A stretch of 64,000 bases of DNA from Piscicola geometra (GCA_943735955.1 OX030959.1:1011225-1075224); one strand, 5' to 3'; counted from the stretch's first letter, positions 18,714 to 34,000 are shown. Numbers and translations are program-made. Notes: generated from the letters alone by a model not told the origin.

Positions 18714-21384
18714 TGGGGAACAGCATGAAGTGATAGTTGGCCACTGTGATGGCACTATCCGAACATTCAAAATGCCAACTGAGGATAAGACTGATGCTGA
18801 GGTGAAAATAATAAATATATTTATTTAAATATTTTAAATATATCAAAATAATTTAAATATTCAATCTAATTAAATCAAAATATAATATTTTATACTCAAA
18901 GTCCGCCATACAAAGTGCACAAGCAGTTACGAGACGAAGGGAGGGGTAATCCAGGGAATCTTGGTGGCTGACCTCACCAGCCTTTCGCATGCAGACTTCA
19001 TCGCCACCGACAACAAGGGCTTCTTAACTGTCCTCTTCAACCAACAGGTTCACTTTTTAAATTCAATAATTTAATTGTAAAATCATCACGATTATAGTAT
19101 TGTTTATATAATACAACATGTATTAATAGTCTCATGAGGGTGGAGCCTGTAAAAAATTAAATTGATTTTATAATTTGAATTTACTTGATTTTGTTATTCT
19201 TATTTACCACTCAAATTCCAGGTTCTTTTTCGCAACCCGATCTTCCAATACCCCATCAACAACCTACAGTACCTCAAGCATTCAGGTATCGTAACAATAC
19301 AAACCATAAACACCCAAAGCATTCAATAAACTCTCTTCAGCCATCCCCACCAAACCACCACAGCAGGGGGCAGCAGTGTGGTGGTGTCGAGTGTGGACGG
19401 GGAGGTGTGTTGTGTCAATGGGCACTCGGAGGGCTGGAGAATTCGACTGGCCGACGTTCAACTCATCAAGGTATCTTCACTCATCCAGCAAACTCACCAT
19501 CCATTCATCCTCATTATCACCACTTTATAATTTCTTGCATTCACTTTGACCATCAACTCATCTTCCCTTTTACTTACGGCTGCTCCGGTTGGGGCTCGTC
19601 ACAGCGAACCATTTTCTCCACACTTCTATTTTCTGCATCTTTTTTTTTTGCTCCCATTTACTTCAGATCTTCTCAACACACCCTTTTCACTTGCCAAAAC
19701 ATTTATATTCTTATTCTTTATTGCTCTCATGTGCATCTTTCCCAGCTGATCATTTTCTTTCACAAGCATTCCTCCATGCACCAATTCACCACCCTCCATG
19801 CACCAATTCAACACCCTCCATGCACCAATTGACCACCCTCCATGCACCAATTGACCACCCTCCATGCACCAATTCACCACCCTCCATGCACCAATTCACC
19901 ACCCTCCATGCACCAATTGACCCTCTTCCATGCATCATCACAGGAGATGGGCTTCAGGCCTCGCGTGAGCAGTCTTCTGACCACCTCTCTCAACACCTGC
20001 CATCACTCCTCTATCACTTACACCCTCATCGCCACCGACAGCCAACACCTCCTCTTCTACCTGCACGACAATCTCGCCTTTGCTCTCTCCTCCCCTTTCA
20101 TCGCCACTGCTGTCAGTTCTCCTCATCTTCCTCCTCATCTTCCTCCTCATCTTCCTCCTCCTCTTCCTCCTCATCTTCTTCCTTATCTTCCTCCTCCTCT
20201 TCCTCCTCATCTCTCTCCTCATCTTCCTCCTCATCTTCTTCTTCATCTTCCTCCTCATCTTCCTCCTCATCTTCCTTCTTATCTTCCTCCTCATCTCCCT
20301 CTTCATCTTCCTTCTCATCTTCCTCCTCATCTTCTTCTTCATCTTCCTCCTTATCTTCCTCCTTATCTTCCTTCTCATCTTCCTCCTCATCTCCCTCTTC
20401 ATCTTCCTCCTCATCTTCCTTCTCATCTCCCTTCTCATCTTCCTTCTCATCTCCCTTCTCATCTTTCTCCTCATCTTCCTTCTCATCTTCCTCCTCATAT
20501 TCCTCTTCATCTTTCTCCTTATCTTCCTTCTCATCTTCCTCCTCATCTTCTTCTTCATCTTCCTTCTCATCTTCCTGTTCATCTTCCTTCTCTTCTTCCT
20601 ATGTCCATTCCCTATTTGCGTGTCTTTTTACATTTCTTGATCCAGTTATTCATGTGGAATGTTTCAGATGTGCGCTGGAAAATTTGTGTCAGAAGAAGAC
20701 TTTGAGTGCAAGCTAGACACCCCCGCCATGAAAAGTGGAATGAACCAGCTGAACAGCAATCTCAACAACCTCTTCCCTTTGCAGACACAAGTGGTTCTAT
20801 CGTCAGACACAGGCTCTCTCTACATCATGACCAACTTCCACGTCAGTTCACGTACTTTCACTAAATAAACTATTTCTTATAAAAATCTAAAAAAACTTCA
20901 AAATTTATCCTTTACATTTTAAATACAGCTTAAATTTCAGACACAGTTTTAAAAAAAATTTTTACATTTCAAACGCAGTTGTACGCAGATTCGTTTGCGA
21001 ACGTGGGGTACGTGGTGAGGAGGATGGTGCGAGTGGAGGGGAGGCAGCCGAATGGACTCGACACTTTGGTCACCGCAGGAGATATCGACCGATACAGTGT
21101 GGTGGAGGATGGAAAGGTGGGCTTTTCTCAGTTTTAATAGTAACAATTTTTTTGGAAGGCATTAAATAATTACTTTTAAATTTTACTTTCTCGGAACAAA
21201 CTAAAAATCGATATTTTTAATACTCGTTTTTAATGCATTGCGAACGGACTGCCAGGTGGTACTGGAGACGCCGACGAGTGGCTGGGTGAACTGCTTGCAG
21301 GCAGCTGACGTCGACGCTGATGGCACGCAAGAACTGCTCTTCTCTTGCCTCGACAACTCCATACAGGCGCACAAGCTCCTATGA
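18714..21384 (+). CDS. FG-GAP / beta-propeller-like protein (5' end not found)
   Basis: Eight exons join in phase: 18714-18801, 18916-19047, 19222-19285, 19364-19470, 19944-20111, 20668-20841, 20979-21116 and 21256-21384 (TGA). The frame keeps repeating a blade-like pattern of strand-Gly-Asp/Ser-turn: VIVGHCDGTIRTFK, FIATDNKGFLTVLFN, VVVSSVDGEVCCVNG, LIATDSQHLLFYL, VVLSSDTGSLYIM and, at the C-terminus, AADVDADGTQELLFSCLDNS, a typical FG-GAP/integrin-type calcium-loop motif. Proteins of this kind (for example ITFG2) are scaffolds; the exact orthologue was not recognised. The first exon is missing; it should lie between 18118 and 18713. The gene is divergent from the LRR gene and convergent with RPGRIP1L. 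Open frames rich in Ser or Pro between 19590 and 20700 come from an intronic CT-rich repeat. Confidence 0.68.
19780..19930. repeat. 21-bp minisatellite
   Basis: About seven copies of CCCTCCATGCACCAATTSAC in the intron before the exon at 19944 of the beta-propeller-like gene. Confidence 0.9.
20118..20595. repeat. TCCTCATCTTCC polypyrimidine repeat
   Basis: About 480 bp of degenerate 12-bp pyrimidine-rich units, all within the intron 20112-20667, directly after the donor site. Confidence 0.93.
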
Positions 21385-22038
21385 GGCACTTGCATTGTAT
21401 TGTCTTCTTTTGAAATCTCATGTCTTGTATTCTAATTCAATGTTTTGTATTGTTGTGTAATGTGTTGCCTTTTGTTGTATTTTTTTATCAATACCTGGGT
21501 GAGCTGCTTTGTATCACATATTTAAATCGATAAATTCTTTGACTAGCGTAACTATTAAATGAAAAGGTATACGAGGTGACAATGTACCGGAAATTGTGAA
21601 ACATTTAACATTTCAGAGAATGTTCCGTGTACTTAGCGAAAAGGCAAATAATTTTCAGTGAGTATTCAAGGAACTAAACATCTTGCATTTCGTATTCTAT
21701 TGTTTTTCAAGTTGATTTCTTTCATAATTTATTTTGGTTTATTTAAAAGCTATAATGAAAATTGAACGATTGTCACTCAGGTTGTTGGTTTCAAATATGA
21801 AAGAAATAAATTTATGAACAGAATGTTAGCTCTACAATTCAATCGATTTGAAGCTAAAACTTTATCTCTGGCGATAATTAATTGTTATTCAAGAGCTATA
21901 ATGAGTTTTATAAAAGTAAATATGACTCATCGAATAAAATAACCAATTTACGACTCAAATCTAGCATCATAGTAGATTAATGTACAAGTATCACGGGTAT
22001 GAACACACACACAAACACACAGACACACAAACGAACAT
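21385..22038. other. 3' regions of two convergent genes
   Basis: AT-rich sequence between the stop codons of the beta-propeller-like gene (+) and RPGRIP1L (-). AATAAA motifs at about 21807 and 21934 could serve the plus-strand gene. No other feature was seen. Confidence 0.4.
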
Positions 22039-25000
22039 TTAAACTTCCAAGGCCTCTTCTGCCAGCAAAGACTTCAAGGTCTGCAGGCATTTGACGGTGA
22101 GTCCCATGTAGCCGAGTGTGCTGCCCTCTGTCTCGCTGAGAACTGTGGCAATGTAGAGTGGTGATTGGGGATGTTCTGATGATAAGATGCTTGAAATAAA
22201 CAATGATTTTCACATTAAAATTTTTAATCGAACGATTAATGGCGATTAACGTTTTTAATCGTGGAACAGCTCTATTTATGACTATATTAAATATCAATCG
22301 ATTGAAAAAATTTTACACTCTGCGAAAGAAGATTTTATAAAATAACATTCAAAATGTGCATCAACTTTACCTAGTGAAACTTAAACAAGTGAAATAGCGA
22401 CAACGTCATGTAAAAAGCCTTTAAAAAATTAATGTTGACAAACAAATCGAAAAAAGTGGCTAACGTTCCTTCAGAACTGATCAAACACGGAGGAAAGACA
22501 ACAACTGCAGAAATGACAATACTATGGCAAAATATATTAGAGATTAAGAAACGGCCCAAGAAGTGAACCCCTACACCTCAGAAGGGTAGCATCAAACTCT
22601 GTGAATACTACCGCACCATCAGCCTCATCAGCCATCCTAGCAAGATAATGCTACGGATAATACTAAACAGATTGAAAATTGAATTCCTAGCTGAAGAGCA
22701 GACTGGATTCAAAGCTGGGCGAAGCACTGTGGAGCAGATCTTCAACTGCAGGATGATCACTGAAAAAGACATGCAACACCAACGCAAGATTCACCTTTAT
22801 TTAAAAAAGCTTTTGACCGCGTTTAACATGACAATTTGCTTCACAATGAAAGATGACAACTTTGATGAAGGGCTTATAAAACGCCAACAGTGCAGTTCTT
22901 CTCAATGGGTAGTCAAGAGATTTCTACAAAACATCAGTGGCGTTCGTCAAGGGTATCTGCAGGTCAGTCTCCACCTTGAGATTTGCTGACGACATCGATC
23001 TCATGGGCGGTTCAAGATACAGGTCAAGATACTTTGATTCTAAATGTTTTCAAAACTCCACGGCATCTCTTCCTTGGACAACAAGAACCTCTTTTAGCGA
23101 CAGTCAAGCGTCGAAAGTTGACTTGGATTGGCCACGTCGTCAGGCACGATTCACTGTCCAAGACGATGCAACAGGGCACGCTACAAGGAAGTCGCGTCGA
23201 GGCCGTCAAAAGAAGAGCAGGATGGACAACGAGAAAGAGTGGACGTCTCTTCCCTTCAGCAGTCTTCTCAACGCTGCTATCAACAGAACTGAATGGCAGA
23301 TAATAGCTGCGTTCTTTTCTTTTACTTTTCCAACGACCAATTTATTCACGGGCATGATGATGATGATACAAAAAACATGACCCACGAATCAAACAACACC
23401 ACCGGTTCAGACCCAACCCACCACATCTTCTCCTCCCTCTCACTTGGCACTTCTTCTTCTTCCACATCCCTCCCTTCCAACAGGATCTCTCTCAGATCCA
23501 CCCTTGCCACTCCAATGTCTTCGCAATCCTCGTCGTCGTTCTGTGGCTCACTTATCAGCGTGAACTTTATGCTGGTGCATGGTTGCGCCACTTTTAGTTA
23601 GGCTCAACAAACGTATTGAAAACTAATATATTATAATAAAAGTTCACAACAAAAACTTATTAAGAAATAATGTAATTAATTAAATAATATAAAAGTAAAG
23701 TAAAAAGTATTAAATTAATTTTGTAATTTTATGAACGGATAGCAGGACACAAGAGCAGAGAAGGCAGAGTAACCTGGAGAGATCGCCTTCCTGCTGGTTG
23801 AGCATCTCCCGCAAGAGATTCCTCCTCCTCTCGTTCCTCTCCGCGTCCACCTCGAAGTCTGCGTGTGGTTGTGTTGCAAACCTTCGATGGAAAGTCAATA
23901 CGTCAGAGCTTACCAGGTTATTTCTTCACCCATTTTCAGATAGCTACCGTAAAACACAATGCGTAAGAAGCACTTTTTTGCCACTAAAAATTACGTTTAA
24001 AGTTAAAATGACTTGAATAAGGCTAAAACAATATTTTAACGCTGTCACATCACAAGTATTAAAATAAATAAATAAAGTATAAAAAAAGTATTAAAGCCCT
24101 GAAAAGCAAATCAATCCCCCCCCCATGCAAAGACCTCTGGTGAAGTCGAAGTGGATGGGCACATCGGGCAGGGAGGGCTTGGGCAGGGAGGTGGGCGTCT
24201 CGGTCTGCTCTGGGGGTTCACCCAGAAACTGGTAAGCCACGTACAACATCTTCGTCTTGGCGTCTGCCAGCACTGGAGAGCCTCTGCTGAGACGCACGTG
24301 TGAGATCTTTATGCTTATCGTGTGCCTGTTGTTTGTGTTGTTGTTGTCGTTGCTGTTGTTGCTGTCCTTTTTGTCGTTGTCTTGAGTGAGATTTTCATTT
24401 GTATCGTTGTTGTTGTCGTTTTTGTCGTTGTCTTGAGTGAGATTTTCAGTTGTATCGTTGTTGTTGTCGTCACTTTCTACGGCTTTTCCGTCAGCAGACA
24501 GGGCTATGGACTGTGACTTGCGGAATGATGAAGCCAAAGAGGCGCTCTTCCGGCCATTCTTGAAGACCCCTTTCGACGTTTTGTTGTACTCGCTGTTGCT
24601 CGTCTCAATGCTGCTCTCCGTGACACTCTCCATCAAATTCTCACTCTCCCTCGCCTTGCCGTTGCTTGCTTCCTCTCCAAGCACTCTGTTCCTGAACGGA
24701 ACCTCCTTGCTGCTCGTGTTGCTAGACTCCTTGGTCTTGTAGTCGAAGCTCGCTTCACTCTGGAAAGACTTCTCTTCGGAGCGCTGTCTTGCTTTTGGAA
24801 AGGGACCCTGGCTGTTTTGACTGGCGCCTTGGTGGTGGTGCAGATATGAAACACGCTTTCTCTACATGTTGATTGAGGAGTAATAGATTGAAAGATTTAA
24901 AGGCTATCCGTAGGTACAAAGTTTTGCGAACAAACGAATGTTTTCTCAAGTCACCTGGGTAGTCCAACTGCGCTCCCAGCTGAGACCACGGGTACTCGAC

Positions 25001-28000
25001 GCCTGCGTGCAAAGATGAAACTTGTTTGTTTCCTTCAGATTTAAGCAGCATGACATGTTTCACCAGCGCAAGAGCACAACAGCCCACCTTCCAGCTCGTC
25101 GTTGATGTGCGAGTGGTTCAGGTCGTCGTCTGCGTCGTCCTCCTCGAACGAGTCTATCTTCTGCGGTGGCTTGCGGTTCAGTCTCTTCAGCAGCGGCTTC
25201 TGGGGAAGCTTCTCAGTGGGAGTGGGCGGCATTCCCCTGGTGCTGCTCGATGAACGCTCCTTCCAGCGAATCTTCGCCTTCCTCTCTGGCTCGTTGTCGT
25301 CGTCGAACTCGTCGACGTAGTCCTCCTTCCACGTGAACATCACCTCGATCAGGCCTACGTTCTCACCCATTGCCTGCGGTATGGTGCGCTTGAGTGTCGC
25401 TCATTGTGATGAGGAGAAGTAAACTGGAAAAAACGCGTATTTTTTTCCATTCCATTTAAACCATTTAAATTCAGTGAAAACGCAGCAATGATGTAGAAAA
25501 AAGAGAAAATCAAGTGACGCTCACATCGAGTATTGGAAAGGTCTTTTTGTACTGGTTGTTCTGCGTGAGGGGCGAAAGAGGGACCGAAGCCTCGCCCAGG
25601 TACGAAGACTGCTCAGGGTCCAAGAAGTCGATCACGAAGATCTTCATCTCCTGCGTGTCATTTTACAATGAGAGACAAAGAGGGTGTGAATGGTTGAATT
25701 GTAAAAATTCGATATAGATTTAAGTTCACTAATTTCGGTGCATTAAAATGTGCCTATCCTAAATTTAAAATAAAATCAAATGTAAATACAAAAATCCAGG
25801 ATTAAAATATAAAAAAGATACATCTATTAAAAAACTAAGAGAGCAAAACTTTATAAAAAACAAATTATGGTTATAAGATCATCGTAAAACAAAAGGACTA
25901 AGCCCTACATAACAAATTAATTAACCCTTAAGAGCCCAGTGATCCGAATTCGAACATGAAAATTAAAATTCTAAAATTAATTAATCATATCTAATTATTT
26001 TTTTGTGTCTTTTAGGTATTATAGATGCCTTAGCTACACTTTTGAATGATATTTATTTAAATTGGTGCTATAGTTTATTTACAGACAATTTGTAAAATAA
26101 TGAAAAGTCAACATCTTTTGTTTGACTTGTTTGACCCAATAGAAAATAATACGGCGCAGTAATTATGCTTTCATTTTGTTGAAAGTATATAATTTTAATC
26201 GTTAACAACCCAATGGAGAAAGTTTCTTGCTTCTAATTCACCCAGAATAGCTACAAATTACATATAAATTGGTATGTCCGATATCGGATCAGTGGGTTCT
26301 TCCCAGTCATTTGTCTCTAGTTACATCTGGGTTACCATTGGGCTTTAATTTTGATTTTGAATTACTCTCATGTGTGGATAATACTGGAAAAACAACATTG
26401 TTTTTGAAAAAAATACTTCTTGGCATTTCGAGTGATCAGAATGTTCATGCAATAGGAATCGCAAGCATATATCGCCCCAATTGGCTGATTATGAGCCTAA
26501 ATTATTGCTTTAGAATATTTCTGCTCAATTTGTCAACAAAGTCAGTCAGGCACTACTGTTGTCAACAAAGTCAGTCAGGCACTACTGTTGTCAACAAAAA
26601 GAAAAAAGTTTCGATAATATGCTCCAAACTAAGATGGAATTATGAATTGCAAATGTTTACATAGTATGGATCATGGGGTGGGCTCTTATGGGTTAAATGG
26701 TCTACTTAATGTATTGTCCATTCAATTTATGGTCCTTTCTATGTATGGTGCATTTAAATGCTGAATGCCCGCATATTGAGGCAGGTTCAAGTTAAACCAG
26801 TCCGTTCAATGTATAGTCCATTTAATGAATGGTCCATAAAAGGGCACCCTATGATCAACCATGCAAACCTCTCCCTTGAGGTAGTACGTCAGCGACTTGT
26901 TCATGCTGACGCTGAAGGAGCACACGTCGTCGAAGGCGGGATTGCGCGTGTTTGCGATGGTGGGCGTCACGTGGTCGGGAAAGTTGAAGAACTTGTACAC
27001 CACGTATGCCGAGGGAAGGGCGTCTATGGTTTTGATGATGATGAGTATGAAATATAAATTTAAAAAATAATTATAATAATTATTATTATAAATATGATGA
27101 TTAGTATCTTAAAGTTAGGATGGATTGCGATATGTTGCAAGTTGTTGTTACATCTGTGAGATTTAAGTTGTCTTTCACACAGGTTTCAGACATGAAAGTC
27201 TCTGAACGAAAAAGAAAGAAAGCAAGACAAACTTCGGTTGACTGAGAGAAGGCCCAGGCACTTGATGATGATGATCTCCAGGGAGTTGTTCTTGATCTTG
27301 TAGATAGAGCTCCTGGAGCTGTCCAGGGTGAATTGCGAGAGGGTGATGCGAGGTCTGGAACCGAGGGGCTCGAGTGAGGCTTCTTGGTTGACTGACGACT
27401 GTCGCATGGAGAGTCTGCTCAGACGTTGCGAGGGCAGGTTGCTCTGCGTGGAGGCACTGGGCGGCAAGGAGAGTGCTCGCGAGGGACTCTGCAGCGCCAC
27501 TGACTCCTTCAGTGTTTCAGGCTTTTCTTGGGAACGTTCCAACGACTCGTCAAGTGGAATCAGCGACTTGCTTTGTTGCTGGCGTATCTTGGCGAACCTC
27601 AGCTGCTGCGAAGTCTTCAGCATGGACGCTGATCTGCGGCCTTCCTTGCTGTTGTTGTCTGCAGCCTTGCCGCCTCCCAAGTTGCTCTCTATGTAACCCA
27701 GTGCTTTGCATCGTTCCTTGAGTGTGAACTTAAGACTATTACAGTGAACTCAAAATATGTGTATATTTAAACTACTATAATAACTTGAGCGTTTTCGTTA
27801 TATTAAGTCATTAAACTCCAAAATAGACAGCGTTTGCATGCTTCGACAAGACAGACAGACACACGCACCCTGTACTGCCTGAGAGCCTGCTGCATGGGCA
27901 CCTTGAGACGCATCCAGTAGTCCACGTGGGCGTACGTCACATCTGCGTCTTCCTTCGAAACGCCTGTGAGTGTATGCCTCATTGTGTTTCTAGGAAGTTA

Positions 28001-31000
28001 AATGGTTCATAAGGGGCGAAGACATTCATAAACGCATTCATTCATCAGTTAATTAATCCATTCACGCATCCATTCATGCATCTATTCACGCATCCATTCA
28101 CGCATCCATTCACGCATCCATTCACGCATCCATTCACACAGGCATCTAATCGAACTGCCCTTCTCACAAACCCTTCATCTCCAGGCGTCCATGCAGCCTG
28201 CCTCCCGGCTCCTCCATCACCCCCTTCATGCTCACTCTCGCCCTGCCAAACGTCTTGTACTCCTCGCCTATGCCGTGGTGAAGTTCCATCAGACAAGTGT
28301 CCTAGAGGAAGGTTGGATGGATGGATGGATGGATGGATGGTTGGATGGTTGGATGGATGGTTGGATGGATGGTTGGATGGATGGTTTGATGGATGGATGG
28401 ATGGATGGATGGTTGGATGGTTGGATGGATGGTTGGATGGATGGTTGGATGGATGGTTGGATGGATGGTTGGATGGATGGTTGGATGGATGGTTGGATGG
28501 ATGGATGGATGGATTGTTGGATGGATGGTTGGATGGATGGTTGGATGGGTGGTTGGATGGATGGTTGGATGGATGGTTGGATGGATGGTTGGATGGATGG
28601 TTGGATGGATGGATGGATGGATTGTTGGATGGATGGTTGGATGGATGGATGGATGGATTGTTGGATGGATGGTTGGATGGATGATTGGATGGATGGTTGG
28701 ATGGATGGTTGGATGGATGGTTGGATGGATGGTTGGATGGATGGTTGGATGGATGGTTGGATGGATGGTTGGATGGATGGTTTGATGGATGGTTGGATGG
28801 ATGGTTGGATGGATGGTTGGATGGATGGTTGGATGGATGGTTGGATGGATGGTTGGATGGATTGTTGGATGGATGGTTGGATGGATGGTTGGATGGATGG
28901 TTGGATGGATGGTTGGATGGATGGATGGATGGATTGTTGGATGGATGGTTGGATGGATGGTTGGATGGATGGATGGATGGATTGTTGGATGGATGGTTGG
29001 ATGGATGGTTGGATGGATGGTTGGATGGATGGTTGGATGGATGGTTGGATGGATGGTTGGATGGATGGTTGGATGGATGGTTGGATGAATGGTTGGATGG
29101 ATGGATGGTTGGATGGATGGTTGGATGGATGGTTGGATGGATGGTTGGATGAATGGTTGGATGGATGGATGGATGGATTGATGGTTGGATATGTTGGATG
29201 GATGGTTGGATGGATGGATGGATGGATTGTTGGATGGATGGTTGGATGGATGGTTGGATGGATGGTTGGATGGATGATTGGATGGATGGTTGGATGGATG
29301 GTTGGATGGATGGTTGGATGGATGGTTGGATGGATGGATGGATGGATTGTTGGATGGATGGTTGGATGGATGGTTGGATGGATGGTTGGATGGATGGTTG
29401 GATGGATGGTTTGATGGATGGTTGGATGGATGGTAGGATGGATGGTTTGATGGATGGTTGGATGGATGGTTGGATGGATGGTTGGATGGATGGTTGGATG
29501 GATGGTTGGATGGATGGTTGGATGGATGGTTGGATGGATGGTTGGATGGATGGTTGGATGGATGGTTGGATGGATGGTTGGATGGATGGTTGGATGGATG
29601 GTTGGATGGATGGTTGGATGGATGGTTGGATGGATGGTTGGATGGATGGTTGGATGGATGGTTGGATGGATGGTTGGATGGATGATTGGATGGATGGTTT
29701 GATGGATGGTTGGATGGATGGTTGGATGGATGGTTGGATGGATGGTTGGATGGATGGTTGGATGGATGGTTGGATGGATGGTAGGATGGATGGTTTGATG
29801 GATGGTTGGATGGATGGTTGGATGGATGGTTGGATGGATGGTTGGATGGATGGTTGGATGGATGGTTGGATGGATGGTTGGATGGATGGTTGGATGGATG
29901 GTTGGATGGATGGTTGGATGGATGGTTGGATGGATGGTTGGATGGATGGTTGGATGGATGGTTGGATGGATGGTTGGATGGATGGTTGGATGGATGGTTG
30001 GATGGATGGTTGGATGGATGGTTGGATGGATGATTGGATGGATGGTTTGATGGATGGTTGGATGGATGGTTGGATGGATGGTTGGATGGATGGTTGGATG
30101 GATGGTTGGATGGATGGTTGGATGGATGGTTGGATGGATGGTTGGATGGATGGTAGGATGGATGGTTTGATGGATGGTTGGATGGATGGTTGGATGGATG
30201 GTTGGATGGATGGTTGGATGGATGGTTGGATGGATGGTTGGATGGATGGTTGGATGGATGGTTGGATGGATGGTTGGATGGATGGTTGGATGGATGGTTG
30301 GATGGATGGTTGGATGGATGGTTGGATGGATGATTGGATGGATGGTTGGATGGATGGTTGGATGGATGGTTGGATGGATGGTTGGATGGATGGTTGGATG
30401 GATGGTTGGATGGATGGTTGGATGGATGATTGGATGGATGGTTGGATGGATGGTTGGATGGATGGTAGGATGGATGGTTTGATGGATGGTTGGATGGATG
30501 GTTGGATGGATGGTTGGATGGATGGTTGGATGGATGGTTGGATGGATGGTTGGATGGATGGTTGGATGGATGGTTGGATGGATGGTTGGATGGATGGTTG
30601 GATGGATGGTTGGATGGATGGTTGGATGGATGGTTGGATGGATGGTTGGATGGATGGTTGGATGGATGGTTGGATGGATGATTGGATGGATGGTTTGATG
30701 GATGGTTGGATGGATGGTTGGATGGATGGTTGGATGGATGGTTGGATGGATGGTTGGATGGATGGTTGGATGGATGGTAGGATGGATGGTTGGATGGATG
30801 GTTGGATGGATGGTTGGATGGATGGTTGGATGGATGGTTGGATGGATGGTTGGATGGATGATTGGATGGATGGTTGGATGGATGGTTGGATGGATGGTTG
30901 GATGGATGGTTGGATGGATGGTTGGATGGATGGTTGGATGGATGGTTGGATGGATGGTTGGATGGATGGTTGGATGGATGGTTGGATGGATGGTTGGATG

Positions 31001-34000
31001 GATGGTTGGATGGATGGTTGGATGGATGGTTGGATGGATGATTGGATGGATGGTTGGATGGATGGTTGGATGGATGGTAGGATGGATGGTTTGATGGATG
31101 GTTGGATGGATGGTTGGATGGATGGTTGGATGGATGGTTGGATGGATGGTTGGATGGATGGTTGGATGGATGGTTGGATGGATGGTTGGATGGATGGTTG
31201 GATGGATGGTTGGATGGATGGTTGGATGGATGGTTGGATGGATGGTTGGATGGATGGTTGGATGGATGGTTGGATGGATGGTTGGATGGATGGTTGGATG
31301 GATGGTTGGATGGATGGTTTGATGGATGGTTGGATGGATGGTTGGATGGATGGTTGGATGGATGGTTGGATGGATGGTTGGATGGATGGTTGGATGGATG
31401 GTTGGATGGATGGTTGGATGGATGATTGGATGGATGGTTGGATGGATGGTTGGATGGATGGTTGGATGGATGGTTTGATGGATGGTTGGATGGATGGTTG
31501 GATGGATGGTAGGATGGATGGTTGGATGGATGGTTGGATGGATGGTTGGATGGATGGTTGGATGGATGGTTGGATGGATGGTTGGATGGATGATTGGATG
31601 GATGGTTGGATGGATGGTTGGATGGATGGTTGGATGGATGGTTGGATGGATGGTTGGATGGATGGTTGGATGGTTGGATGGATGGTTGGATGGATGGTTG
31701 GATGGATGGTTGGATGGATGGTTGGATGGATGGTTGGATGGATGGTTGGATGGATGGTTGGATGGATGGTTTGATGGATGGTTGGATGGATGGTTGGATG
31801 GATGGTTGGATGGATGGTTGGATGGATGGTTGGATGGATTGTTGGATGGATGGTTGGATGGATGGTTGGATGGTTGGATGGATGGTTGGATGGATGGATG
31901 GATGGATTGTTGGATAGATAGTTGGATGGATGGTTGGATGGATGGATGGATGGATTGTTGGATGGATGGTTGGATGGATGATTGGATGGATGGTTGGATG
32001 GATGGTTGGATGGATGGTTGGATGGATGGTTGGATGGATGGTTGGATGGATGGTTGGATGGATGGTTTGATGGATGGTTGGATGGATGGTTGGATGGATG
32101 GTTGGATGGATGGTTGGATGGATGGTTGGATGGATTGTTGGATGGATGGTTGGATGGATGGTTGGATGGATGGTTGGATGGATGGTTGGATGGATGGTTG
32201 GATGGATTGTTGGATGGATGGTTGGATGGATGGTTGGATGGATGGATGGTTGGATGGATGGTTGGATGGATGGTTGGATGGATGGTTGGATGGATGGTTG
32301 GATGGATGGTTGGATGGATGGTTGGATGGATGGTTGGATGGATGGTTGGATGGATGGTTGGATGGATGGTTGGATGGATGATTGGATGGATGGTTGGATG
32401 GATGGTTGGATGGATGGTTGGATGGATGGTTGGATGGATGGTTGGATGGATGGTTGGATGGATGGTTGGATGGATGGTTGGATGGATGGTTGGATGGATG
32501 GTTGGATGGATGGTTGGATGGATGATTGGATGGATGGTTGGATGGATGGTTGGATGGATGGTTGGATGAATGGTTGGATGGATGGATGGTTGGATGGATG
32601 GTTGGATGGATGGTTGGATGGATGGTTGGATGAATGGTTGGATGGATGGATGGATGGATTGATGGTTGGATATGTTGGATTAGATAGGTGCTCTTATAAA
32701 AGGCTTAAGCCGTGTTGAGGAATCAACCTCGTTAGAATAAATGAGATGCTTGAAGAACTTAAATATGTCACAGAGTTTAAGGCGATAGAATTGTTTAATT
32801 TGCCTTGAGACTCACCTTGTGGAGGTAGTGAATGAAGAAGTCGTCGAAGGCGACGATGTAGTGGGACGTGAAGTCAAACTCAGGCCTTGCAATTGTTTGC
32901 ATAAAAGACCAGGGAGCCAATAATAAAGTTCACCTCAACACAAAATCTTCCGAAATTCATCGTTTTAAAACACCATCATTTTTCGATAGAATCATTATTT
33001 GCAACATACTTTGTTTAAATGTCTATTTAAAGGCTTGAATGCGAAATTTATTTAGGGAAATAAATCCTATGTTATCTTATATCTGAAAAAGAAATTATTT
33101 TAAAATGTCCGAAGATTTTTTTATTCTATGGTATATCACTTTAATAAAGTTTAACCGTTCAAAATAAATAGATAACATATATGACGATATTACAAAATTC
33201 TAATGATGCTAATATGATGATGTTTGTGATAACTAGTTAAAAAGATGATGATGAGGACGACGATGATGATTATAATGATGATGATAATGATGATGATGAT
33301 GATAATGATGATGATGATAATGATGATGATAATGATGATGATAATGATGGTGATAATTATGATGATAATGATGATGGTGATGATGAGGGTAATGATGATG
33401 ATGATGATGGTGATGATGTTACCTTGGTCCGACCATGACGGAGGTGGTTTGTAGTTGGAAGTCGTAGAACTCCTGGGTGAGGAAGAGGGAGGGGGAGGGA
33501 TCTCTGAGGAGAGTGACGCCCTCTTCTGTCAACTCTGCCTGTTTGAAGTGGTGGTTTCGTGGTGGTGGAATACAATTATAAAAGTTATCTTTAAAAAAAA
33601 AATTTTTTTTAAAGATTGATTTATTTAAATTTAAATTTTTGATATATTTGTAATTTAATTTAAAAATTCATGAAAATAATAATAATTAATTATAATATCG
33701 AAAAGTCACCTGTTTAATGTGGATTTCGAAGAGATTTTGTCCATTTTGCAGCATGGGGTCTGGTTCGTCTTCTTGTTCGCTGTAGGGCGACAGAAGGTCT
33801 TGAGAAAACTTGGCCCTGGTGCCATAAGCTATGTCTTTCAGTTGGGACTCCAGTTTCTGTGGCAAACCGCTAATGTTAGATGATCCGTAAAATTTCGAGT
33901 TTTGAATTTTAAATTTCAATAGTTCAACACCTCCACTACTCAACCACCTCTTCAACTTCACCACCACTCTATCACCTCCACTACTCATTCACACTACACC

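Noticed and set aside
19589..20716. Ser-rich and Pro/Leu-rich open frames
   Set aside because: They run over a CT-rich intronic repeat and are out of step with the phase-consistent exons of the beta-propeller-like gene.
28191..32718. Very long open frames of W-M-D-G / W-M-V-G / W-L-D-G repeats, up to 873 codons
   Set aside because: Every frame of the TTGGATGGATGG unit lacks stops, so the frames follow from the repeat. The array lies inside an RPGRIP1L intron.
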